From assembly GCA_947585525.1 (NCBI GenBank), contig CANPXA010000003.1:1-30391 (forward strand): a stretch of DNA of 30,391 nt, read 5' to 3'. The notes below the pieces were generated by a model. That model was not told where the DNA came from. It searched no databases and saw only the letters and a program-made list of their open reading frames with translations. Positions within the stretch are counted from its first letter, which is position 1. Each line of letters begins with the position of its first letter. The position numbers and the translations under genes were made by a program. The stretch comes from an uncultured Akkermansia sp. GTDB lineage: Bacteria > Verrucomicrobiota > Verrucomicrobiia > Verrucomicrobiales > Akkermansiaceae. Positions 1 through 6,832 of the stretch are shown one piece after another.

Positions 1-154
1 GCCTTGAGAAGAAGGCGCGTTTGATGAGCAGGTGTAAAGCCAGCTTGCCGGTTCCGGTTCCGTACACCCACCGCAGACCGCGCTCCCCGAGGATTTTTTC
101 TTCCTCGTATTGACGCGTGTAGCGATTATAAAAAATGATCGGCTCCACACTCAT
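1..154 (-). CDS. psd: Phosphatidylserine decarboxylase, N-terminal part (cut by window edge)
   Basis: Only the first 51 codons are inside the window. The protein begins MSVEPIIFYNRYTRQ and continues with a segment containing EEEKILGERGLRW, GKLALHLL and KRAFFSR. This matches the N-terminus I know from phosphatidylserine decarboxylases of the Chlamydiales/PVC type (a 'YNR-T', then 'E-E-...LRW', then 'FFSR' pattern). The enzyme decarboxylates phosphatidylserine to phosphatidylethanolamine at the inner membrane and self-cleaves to form a pyruvoyl cofactor; that catalytic C-terminal part is outside the window. The ATG overlaps the TGA of the upstream ppdK gene in an ATGA, so the two genes are probably translationally coupled. 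Identification is from a short fragment and is good but not certain. Confidence 0.68.
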   Translation of the reverse strand, partial: MSVEPIIFYNRYTRQYEEEKILGERGLRWVYGTGTGKLALHLLIKRAFFSR

Positions 155-2907
155 GGATTGGCATTATTTTGCGTCATGTCAGCTTTTTCTCTCTCTTCCT
201 CTTCCTCGAGTGCAGCCTGGGCTGCAGCTAGACGTGCCGTCGGCACGCGGTAGGGAGAGCACGATACATAGTTGAGTCCGATTTTGTGGCAGAAATGCAC
301 AGAAGCAGGGTCACCGCCGTGTTCGCCGCAGATGCCCATCTTCATGTTGGGACGTTTTTCTCGTCCGAGTTGCACGGCCATCTGCATGAGTTTTCCGACT
401 CCTCCTTGGTCAATGCTGGCGAAAACGTTGCCGCTGATGATTTCGAGATTGCGATAGACTCCCATAAAGGAGCCGGAGTCATCGCGACTCATGCCGAGAC
501 CGGTTTGGGTAAGGTCGTTGGTGCCAAATGAGAAGAACTCGGCGGTTTCTGCGATGTCGTCGGCGGTGAGACAAGCGCGTGGAATTTCCATCATGGTGCC
601 GACCTTGTAGCTGATGGTGCGACCTTTTTCTGCGAAGACCTGGGCCGCCACGTGGTCGATGATTTCTTTCTGCAGGTCGAGTTCGCGCTTGAAAGCCACG
701 AGCGGAACCATGATCTCCGGGCGCGCCTCAATCCCTTCCTCCTCCTCCACTTCGATGGCGGCCTCAAGGATAGCCCGGGCTTGCATCTCGGTGATTTCCG
801 GATAGGCGATGCCGAGCCGACAGCCGCGGTGACCAAGCATGGGGTTGAATTCGTGCAATTCCATGACACGGCGCATTACGAGCTCGACCGGCAGGTTGAA
901 CTTGTGGGCAATGTCGAGCTGTTGTTCTTTGGTTTGTGGTAAAAACTCGTGCAGAGGAGGATCGAGCAGACGGATCGTGGCAGGTTTGCCTCCCAGTGCC
1001 TTGAAGATGCCCTTAAAGTCAGCCTTCTGAAAGGGGAGAAGTCGCGCAACAGCCTGCTTGCGATCGTCCAGTCGCTCCGAGAGAATCATGCGTCGCATGA
1101 AGTCGATACGGTTTCCGCTGAAGAACATGTGTTCCGTGCGACAGAGTCCGATGCCTGCAGCGCCAAAGGCTATGGCTACGGCAGCTTGATCCGGTGAGTC
1201 TGCATTCGTGCGCACCTTCAGGCGGCTCACTTGGCTGCACCAGCCCATCACTTTTTCGAAGTCGCGATAGGTCGCACTCTTTGCCGCCTTCATGGTCTTC
1301 TTGAGCAGCACCTGGATGATTTCCGACGGCGCCGCAGGAATTTCCCCGGCGTACACGAGACCGGTCGTGCCGTCCAAAGAGAGATAATCACCTTCTTTGT
1401 ACGTGACTCCGGCGATGGTGGCGGTACGGGCTGCGTAATCAATTTCCATGTCATTCACACCGCAGACGCATACCTTGCCCATCTGTCGAGCCACAAGAGC
1501 TGCGTGGCTGGAAAGCCCCCCGCGTGCGGTGAGAATCCCCTCTGCTGCCATCATGCCGCGCAGATCCTCCGGCGAGGTCTCCAGACGCACCAACAACACG
1601 CGTTCGCCGCGTTTTGTTGCATCAATGCAGCGATTGGCATTCAAGTAGAAGCGTCCGGAAGCCGCCCCGGGACCGGCATTGAGACCCTTTGCGATGGGAG
1701 AGACCCTGTGTACGGCGGTTTCATCAAAGATCGGCGCGAGAACCTGATCGACTTGATCAGCGGGGATGCGTCGCACGGCCGTTTTCCAATCGATGAGTCC
1801 CTCTTTTTCCATGTCGCAGGCGATGCGGAAGGCGGCGATACCGGTGCGTTTGCCATTGCGGGTTTGGAGCATGTAAACTTTGCCATCCTGAATCGTGAAT
1901 TCAAAGTCCTGCATATCGTGGAAATGAGACTCGAGAATCTTGCGAATATTGCAGAGTTCCTCATAGGCTCGGGGCATCACCTGTGCAAGGTGTGAAACGG
2001 GCGCGGGCGTACGTACCCCTGCCACCACGTCTTCCCCTTGAGCATTCATTAAAAACTCTCCGTAGAACTCGTTCGTCCCCACGGCGGGGTTGCGGGTGAA
2101 AGCTACACCTGAACCGGATTGATCCGATGTGTTGCCGAACACCATGCACTGGACATTGACCGCTGTTCCCCAACTGCCCGGAATATTGTACTTCTGGCGG
2201 TATGCTACAGCGCGATCGTTGTTCCAAGAACCAAAGACGGCTCCAATGGCCCCCCAGAGTTGCTCTCGGACATCACTAGGGAAGATTCGTCCTGTGCGAC
2301 GTTGTACCAAAGTTTTGAAACGGCTCACGAGTTCACGGCTGTCATCAGCGCTCAATTCGGCATCGCTCACGTTTTTGCCATATCTCTCTTGTTTGAGCTC
2401 ATGGATTACCATCTCAAAGGGTTCCATATCTTCGCCTGCATCTTTCTGTACACCCATTACGACATCCCCATACATCTGCACGAACCGCCGGTAGCAGTCC
2501 CAGGCAAACCTCTCATTGCCTGTCGCCCTCACCATCGCCTGCACCGTTTGATCATTAAGCCCCAGGTTCAGGATCGTGTCCATCATACCGGGCATACTCT
2601 CGCGCGCACCGGAGCGCACGGATACGAGAAGCGGCATCTCGTCCGCTGCCCCAAAATGGTGTCCCACAGCTTTTTCCATTTTCTCAATGCCCTCCCGCAC
2701 GAGAGACTCCAACTGCTCGGGATAGGTTTGCTCATGTTCGTAGTAATACGTGCACACCTCTGTGGTGATGGTGAACCCCGGAGGTACAGGCAGGCCGATG
2801 CGAGCCATCTCCGCTAAATTGGCGCCCTTGCCGCCTAGAAGAGCTTTCATCTTGCCTTCTCCGTCCGCTTTTCCTTCACCGAAGTGATAAACGAGTTTTT
2901 CTGACAT
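151..2907 (-). CDS. ppdK: Pyruvate, phosphate dikinase
   Basis: This 918-residue protein interconverts pyruvate + ATP + Pi and phosphoenolpyruvate + AMP + PPi in the cytoplasm. The N-terminal ATP-grasp part shows GGKGANLAEM and VRSGARESMPGMMDT. The swivelling phosphohistidine domain has GGLSSHAALVAR, with the phospho-carrier His near residue 468. The C-terminal TIM barrel has GLCRTEHMFF, SFGTNDLTQ and the catalytic Cys motif GICGEHGGDP. Length fits the family (about 870-930). The frame is open up to 2982, but I chose the ATG at 2907: it gives the family-typical start MSEKLVYHFG, is preceded by an AAAGGAAA-like ribosome site, and a good promoter (TTGACA/TAAAAT) lies between 2954 and 2982, so a start at 2982 would fall inside the -35 box. 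The stop overlaps the psd start. No dedicated PPDK regulatory-protein gene is visible. Confidence 0.97.
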   Translation of the reverse strand: MSEKLVYHFGEGKADGEGKMKALLGGKGANLAEMARIGLPVPPGFTITTEVCTYYYEHEQTYPEQLESLVREGIEKMEKAVGHHFGAADEMPLLVSVRSGARESMPGMMDTILNLGLNDQTVQAMVRATGNERFAWDCYRRFVQMYGDVVMGVQKDAGEDMEPFEMVIHELKQERYGKNVSDAELSADDSRELVSRFKTLVQRRTGRIFPSDVREQLWGAIGAVFGSWNNDRAVAYRQKYNIPGSWGTAVNVQCMVFGNTSDQSGSGVAFTRNPAVGTNEFYGEFLMNAQGEDVVAGVRTPAPVSHLAQVMPRAYEELCNIRKILESHFHDMQDFEFTIQDGKVYMLQTRNGKRTGIAAFRIACDMEKEGLIDWKTAVRRIPADQVDQVLAPIFDETAVHRVSPIAKGLNAGPGAASGRFYLNANRCIDATKRGERVLLVRLETSPEDLRGMMAAEGILTARGGLSSHAALVARQMGKVCVCGVNDMEIDYAARTATIAGVTYKEGDYLSLDGTTGLVYAGEIPAAPSEIIQVLLKKTMKAAKSATYRDFEKVMGWCSQVSRLKVRTNADSPDQAAVAIAFGAAGIGLCRTEHMFFSGNRIDFMRRMILSERLDDRKQAVARLLPFQKADFKGIFKALGGKPATIRLLDPPLHEFLPQTKEQQLDIAHKFNLPVELVMRRVMELHEFNPMLGHRGCRLGIAYPEITEMQARAILEAAIEVEEEEGIEARPEIMVPLVAFKRELDLQKEIIDHVAAQVFAEKGRTISYKVGTMMEIPRACLTADDIAETAEFFSFGTNDLTQTGLGMSRDDSGSFMGVYRNLEIISGNVFASIDQGGVGKLMQMAVQLGREKRPNMKMGICGEHGGDPASVHFCHKIGLNYVSCSPYRVPTARLAAAQAALEEEEEREKADMTQNNANP

Positions 2908-2953
2908 ATCTGATGGATTTCCTTTGTACTTATGCTGTTTCAACAGGGTCGGT

Positions 2954-2982
2954 ATTTTATCGACCCGCCCTTCCGCTGTCAA
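2954..2982 (-). promoter_or_regulatory. Sigma-70-type promoter of ppdK
   Basis: On the minus strand a consensus -35 TTGACA (2977-2982) is followed after 17 bp by TAAAAT (2954-2959). The expected transcript start is near 2947, about 40 nt before the ppdK ATG. The repeat element starting at 2996 ends only 13 bp upstream of this -35 box. Confidence 0.6.
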
Positions 2983-2998
2983 GTCTCCTGTAAGTCAG

Positions 2999-3026
2999 GG
3001 CAAACGCATTAGGAAATGCGTTTGCC
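2999..3026. repeat. GGCAAACGCATT palindrome, copy 1
   Basis: Perfect 12-bp inverted repeat GGCAAACGCATT / AATGCGTTTGCC with a 4-nt loop AGGA. It is one of four complete hairpins of this family in the window (others at 15474, 17197 and 23312). No T-run follows, so it is not a classical intrinsic terminator. Confidence 0.85.
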
Positions 3027-3225
3027 TATTTACGATTTACGACGTACGATTTACGATTTGGGAAATTCCGCGCCATTGGCGCAATCTAGCGGAGCGAGAG
3101 CGGAGGTGGTAAGGAAAATTACGGGTTGTCGCTGCATGGAAAGCGTTCGGAGATATGCCGTGCCATCTTGATGGCTTTGCCTCCATCGTACACCGTACAC
3201 CGTCCATCGTCCATGACTTGATTTG

Positions 3226-3443
3226 CGATTTATTGATAACGTACGCCTAGTGCCTAGCGGCACTCATGTACGATGTACGAATTACGATTTACGATATGGG
3301 GAGTTCGGCGGCTGCGCCGCGAATTTGGCAAACGAGAAGGATTCTTGAGATCCGTCATCATGATTTTGGTACGTATAAACGATGATATCAGTCAATAAGA
3401 CTATTCTATCCGTTGATGAACCTCTCTCGAATGCGTTTGCCCT
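3226..3443 (+). repeat. Dispersed direct repeat, copy 1 of 2
   Basis: This 218-bp segment is about 90% identical by eye to 23364-23581, with two compensating single-base indels. The first ~125 bp, through TACGATATGGGGAGTTCGG and the GC hairpin at 3306-3319, are nearly invariant. The 3' part is more diverged. A shorter version of the core recurs in reverse orientation around 10559-10606. Confidence 0.9.
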
Positions 3444-3525
3444 GTAAGTCACATTAGGACAAGCGAACGTGAGGTCCAGTTGTAGAATGTCGCTGATTTT
3501 GCTTTTCTCTCAGCAAAATATAGTG

Positions 3526-3531
3526 TATAAG
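3526..3531 (+). promoter_or_regulatory. Possible -10 box for the glgP-like gene
   Basis: TATAAG preceded by TG lies about 50 bp before the ATG at 3583. The nearest -35-like hexamer, TTGCTT (3499-3504), is 21 bp away, which is too far, so only the -10 is proposed. It lies outside the repeat element and would give a leader of roughly 45 nt with a small CCCC-ATC-GGGG hairpin. Confidence 0.25.
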
Positions 3532-3582
3532 GGCGGCAGCGCAAACCCCATCGGGGAAAGCGGCAATAGCACACAATCCATC

Positions 3583-5259
3583 ATGAGCACACAGTCCTTT
3601 TTACCCGCCCAGTACGCCCATCCTTATGAAATTGATCCAAGGTACGCGAAGTCGGTTGCCTATTTTTGCATGGAATATGCGATCGATAACGTCTTCAAAA
3701 TTTACTCGGGAGGATTGGGATACCTGGCAGGGTCTCATATGCGCTCGGCAGGTGCTTTGCACCAAAACCTCGTTGGGGTAGGCATTCTCTGGTCATACGG
3801 GTATTACAGCCAGATTCGGGCAGAAGATGGATCCATGGCCGCGCAGTACCGTCGGAGAGACTACACCTTTTTGGAGGACCATAACATCAAGTTCCTCATT
3901 CGTGTGTGCAATGCTCCGGTGTGGGTGAAGGCCTATTACCTGAGGTCGGAGACCTTCGGCACAGCTCCCATGTTTTTCCTGTCCACCGATCTGCCGGAGA
4001 ATGACGCCATGAGCCGCTCAATCACGCAGCGTCTCTACGACTCCAACCCCATGACGCGTATTTCTCAGTACATTGTGCTGGGGCAGGGTGGTGCGCGTCT
4101 CTTTGAGGAACTCGGTATAGAACCCGAGATCTACCACATGAACGAGGCTCATGCCATAGGTGCGGCTTTCAATATGCTTGCGCGAAATGGAGGCAACGTG
4201 GAAGAGGTGCGCAAACGCTTCGTCTTTACCACTCATACCCCGGAGGAAGCCGGCAACGAGAAGATGGACATCAATTTGATGGCAAACTTCTCCTTCTTTG
4301 ACGGTCTCTCACTCGACCAAGTGCGCAATGTGCTCAAGCTCGACCCTGCGGAGCAGACCTTTAACTACACCCTCGCTGCTCTACGTCTGTCGCATATAGC
4401 AAACGGCGTTTCTGCTCTCCATGGCGAGGTCTCTCGTCAGATGTGGCAAGGGTACTCCGACATATGCCCCATCACGCACGTGACCAACGCTCAGAACAAG
4501 GATTACTGGCAAGACCCCGAGTTGGCAGAATCTTTCCGCGAGGGCGACAAGAAAGCATTCCGCGCTCGCAAACGAGCTCTCAAGAAAGATCTTTTCCGCG
4601 TGGTTGGCGAGCAGACGGGACACCTCTTTGATCAGGATACGCTCACCATCGTGTGGGCGCGCCGCTTTGCCGCCTACAAGCGTCCTGCGCTCATCACAGA
4701 AAACCCGGTCATGTTTGAGCGTATGTTGCAGCGCACGAATCGTCCCGTGCAAATGATATGGGCCGGCAAGCCGTATCCTACGGATTTTGCGGCGGTGGAC
4801 ATTTTCAACAAGCTCAATGAATTGAGCAACAAGTATCCGCGTTGCGCTGTGCTCACCGGCTATGAACTGGAGCTTTCTCGCCTTCTCAAAAATGGATCTG
4901 ATATCTGGTTGAACAATCCGGTCGTCACCCGAGAGGCCTCCGGCACTTCCGGTATGTCTGCCACCATGAACGGTTCCATCACCGTCTCCACCAACGATGG
5001 CTGGGTGCGAGAATTTGCCCGCGATGGACAGAACTGCTTCATCATACCGGAGGCAAAGGCTGGGTTGCCTCCAGAGGCGCGGGATCGTTCGGATCGCGAC
5101 AACTTTTACAGTCTTCTTGAAACGAAGGTGCTGCCGCTGTATTACGATGATCCGGATGGTTGGACAGAACTGGTATTCAACGCCATGCGCGACATCATTC
5201 CGGCGTTTGATTCCGATCGCATGGCAGACGAATATTACGTGAAGATGTACAACGCCTGA
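3583..5259 (+). CDS. glgP: Alpha-glucan phosphorylase-family protein (GT35), PLP lysine replaced
   Basis: The 558-residue protein resembles the short bacterial alpha-glucan phosphorylases, which release glucose-1-phosphate from glycogen or maltodextrin with pyridoxal phosphate. Seen: VAYFCMEYAIDN and IYSGGLGYLAGSH near the N-terminus, the HMNEAH stretch, the basic phosphate-site motif WARRFAAYKRP, and EASGTSGM followed by ATMNG. In this family the residue after GM/NM is the lysine that holds PLP; here it is Ser459 (codon 4957-4959). The protein may therefore lack phosphorolytic activity, bind PLP non-covalently, or belong to a subfamily with another glycosyl-transfer chemistry. I chose ATG 3583 (MSTQSF) because residues further upstream look non-coding and overlap a possible -10 box; in-frame GTG 3469 and ATG 3487 are alternatives. 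The next gene follows after 5 bp, suggesting one transcript. Confidence 0.8.
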   Translation: MSTQSFLPAQYAHPYEIDPRYAKSVAYFCMEYAIDNVFKIYSGGLGYLAGSHMRSAGALHQNLVGVGILWSYGYYSQIRAEDGSMAAQYRRRDYTFLEDHNIKFLIRVCNAPVWVKAYYLRSETFGTAPMFFLSTDLPENDAMSRSITQRLYDSNPMTRISQYIVLGQGGARLFEELGIEPEIYHMNEAHAIGAAFNMLARNGGNVEEVRKRFVFTTHTPEEAGNEKMDINLMANFSFFDGLSLDQVRNVLKLDPAEQTFNYTLAALRLSHIANGVSALHGEVSRQMWQGYSDICPITHVTNAQNKDYWQDPELAESFREGDKKAFRARKRALKKDLFRVVGEQTGHLFDQDTLTIVWARRFAAYKRPALITENPVMFERMLQRTNRPVQMIWAGKPYPTDFAAVDIFNKLNELSNKYPRCAVLTGYELELSRLLKNGSDIWLNNPVVTREASGTSGMSATMNGSITVSTNDGWVREFARDGQNCFIIPEAKAGLPPEARDRSDRDNFYSLLETKVLPLYYDDPDGWTELVFNAMRDIIPAFDSDRMADEYYVKMYNA

Positions 5260-5264
5260 TCTCC

Positions 5265-6461
5265 ATGAAAAAAAACACCGTTCTCATTATCGGCGCAGGC
5301 GGAGTGGGGCACGTGGTTGCGCATAAATGCGCGCAGATGACGGATGTGTACCATGAGATACACCTTGCTTCCCGCACTTTGAGCAAGTGCAATGCTATAG
5401 CCGCTGATGTCCTGACGCGAGAGAATGTGTCTATCACCACTCATCAGGTCGATGCCGATGACGTGGCTGCTACGGTGGCGTTGTTGCGCGAGGTGCAGCC
5501 CTCGCTTTTGATTAATGTCGCTCTGCCGTATCAGGACCTGCCGCTCATGGATGCCTGTCTGGAGGCGGGGTGCAACTACTTGGATACGGCAAACTACGAG
5601 CCGCGCGACGTAGCGAAGTTTGAGTACAGCTGGCAGTGGGCATACCAGGATCGTTTTCGTGAGGCGGGGTTGTACGCCTTGCTGGGCTCAGGTTTTGACC
5701 CCGGCGTAACCAACGTCTATACCGCGTGGGCTCTCAAACACCACTTTGACGAGATTGAGTACCTGGACATCATCGATGTGAACGGTGGCGACCATGGACA
5801 GGCCTTTGCTACAAACTTCAACCCGGAGATCAACATTCGTGAGGTGTCGGCGCCCTGTCGTCACTGGGAGGACGGGCGATTTGTAGAGACCCCGGCAATG
5901 AGTCTGCACAAATCTTTCACTTGTCCGGAGAATGTCGGCACATACGAGATCTATCGCATGTACCACGAAGAGATGGAGTCCCTCGTGCACCACATCCCTA
6001 CCATCAAACGCGCACAGTTTTGGATGAGTTTTTCGCCGAACTACATCAACCACCTCACCGTGCTGAAAAATGTCGGCATGACGCGTATTGATCCCGTCCT
6101 CTACAACGGCATCGAAATAGTGCCACTCCAGTTTCTCAAGGCCGTCTTGCCGAACCCGGGCGACCTCGGTAAGACAACCCACGGTAAAACCTGCATTGGT
6201 TGTGTCATTCAAGGAAAGAAGGATGGCAAGGATAAGAAAATCTACATTTACAACATCTGCGACCACGAGAAGTGTTTCCACGAGGTAGGCTCCCAAGCCA
6301 TTTCCTACACCACTGGCGTGCCGGCAGCCATAGGTGGTCGTCTCATCCTCTCCGGGACTTGGAACGGAAAAGGGGTTTACAACATGGAGCAGAACGACCC
6401 CGACCCCTTTATGGAGGCTCTCAATCAATACGGCTTACCCTGGAGTTGTGTGGAATTATGA
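5265..6461 (+). CDS. Saccharopine dehydrogenase-family protein, probable carboxynorspermidine/carboxyspermidine dehydrogenase
   Basis: The 398-residue protein starts with an NAD(P)-binding Rossmann motif, VLIIGAGGVGHVVAHKCAQ, and carries the family's CxxAGCNYLDTANYEP-like segment and LLGSGFDPGVTNV. This length and pattern match carboxynorspermidine dehydrogenase (CASDH), which condenses L-aspartate semialdehyde with putrescine or diaminopropane in the alternative spermidine/norspermidine route. The partner decarboxylase (CANSDC) is not in the window, so the polyamine role is inferred from family resemblance; saccharopine or homospermidine-type activity cannot be ruled out. It lies 5 bp after the phosphorylase-like gene, with no convincing Shine-Dalgarno of its own, so it is probably co-transcribed and may be translated by coupling. 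A four-Cys-containing C-terminal part (KTCIGCVIQG, NICDHEKCFHE) is typical of this family. Confidence 0.8.
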   Translation: MKKNTVLIIGAGGVGHVVAHKCAQMTDVYHEIHLASRTLSKCNAIAADVLTRENVSITTHQVDADDVAATVALLREVQPSLLINVALPYQDLPLMDACLEAGCNYLDTANYEPRDVAKFEYSWQWAYQDRFREAGLYALLGSGFDPGVTNVYTAWALKHHFDEIEYLDIIDVNGGDHGQAFATNFNPEINIREVSAPCRHWEDGRFVETPAMSLHKSFTCPENVGTYEIYRMYHEEMESLVHHIPTIKRAQFWMSFSPNYINHLTVLKNVGMTRIDPVLYNGIEIVPLQFLKAVLPNPGDLGKTTHGKTCIGCVIQGKKDGKDKKIYIYNICDHEKCFHEVGSQAISYTTGVPAAIGGRLILSGTWNGKGVYNMEQNDPDPFMEALNQYGLPWSCVEL

Positions 6462-6544
6462 GCATCCAACCGGAATAACGTCACTGCGTTGCATCGTCGA
6501 AAGCATTGCTCGGGAAAGGAAACGATTAACTTTTTTTCTTCACC

Positions 6545-6778
6545 ATGATTCCCAGAGGCGCCTACCACAAAATTGCAGCTCAGGCTGCCGCTAACCCGGC
6601 TGATTTCAAGGTCTGTGCGCTCTGCGGATGCATTGTAGAAAAAACAATTCTCGAATGCCGCTATTGTGATGCCTACCATTTTATTGAGGATGAGGACTAC
6701 GTTTCAAATGTAGCCCTCGACCACGCTTGTCACCATACTTCTGCCATCCTGGAACTGGAAGAGGTGGAAAAAGACTGA
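6545..6778 (+). CDS. Small zinc-ribbon protein of unknown function
   Basis: This 77-residue protein has four cysteines in a ribbon arrangement: C24-x2-C27 and C38-x2-C41, plus C29, and His45 just after the second knuckle. The remainder is acidic, ending in ELEEVEKD. Small proteins of this type are frequent in Verrucomicrobiota, but I cannot assign a role; RNA, DNA or protein binding through one zinc is likely. It follows the dehydrogenase gene by 83 bp on the same strand. That spacer has a T7 run (about 6532-6538) but no clear hairpin, so read-through is possible. A purine-rich GGAAAGGAAA lies too far upstream of the ATG to be a normal ribosome site. It converges with dnaE, with 54 bp between the two stops. 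Confidence 0.72.
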   Translation: MIPRGAYHKIAAQAAANPADFKVCALCGCIVEKTILECRYCDAYHFIEDEDYVSNVALDHACHHTSAILELEEVEKD

Positions 6779-6832
6779 CACATACACAGCGTACAAGCGC
6801 GCGTGTGCTTGGTATCTCACTTCCTCCCGGCT

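Larger units (their letters stand above)
2996..3444 (+). mobile_element. MITE-like repeat element A with 15-bp terminal inverted repeats
   Basis: The block starts with CAGGGCAAACGCATT (2996-3010) and ends with its exact reverse complement (3430-3444). It is flanked on both sides by TAAGT (2991-2995 and 3445-3449), which looks like a 5-bp target duplication. The left end is itself a complete hairpin: 12-bp arms at 2999-3010 and 3015-3026 with loop AGGA. Inside are TACGATTTACGA-type tracts, GC-rich hairpins (GCGCC-ATT-GGCGC near 3070; CGGCG-GCTG-CGCCG at 3306-3319), and a 218-bp part shared with 23364-23581. There is no transposase ORF, so any movement would need a protein from elsewhere. It fills the divergent ppdK/glgP intergenic region. 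An alternative reading is a cluster of REP-like palindromes rather than a single transposable unit. Confidence 0.5.

Noticed and set aside
1231..1995. Long open frame on the plus strand inside ppdK (about 254 codons), and another at 2119-2817
   Set aside because: Both lie fully antisense to an unmistakable PPDK sequence and their translations show no domain; they are by-products of its codon usage.
2996..3444. CRISPR array, because of repeated hairpin units and TACGAT tracts
   Set aside because: There are no regularly spaced identical repeats with unique spacers, and no cas genes.
5688..6428. Open frame of 246 codons antisense to the dehydrogenase gene
   Set aside because: Shadow of a conserved Rossmann-family gene; no support as a separate protein.
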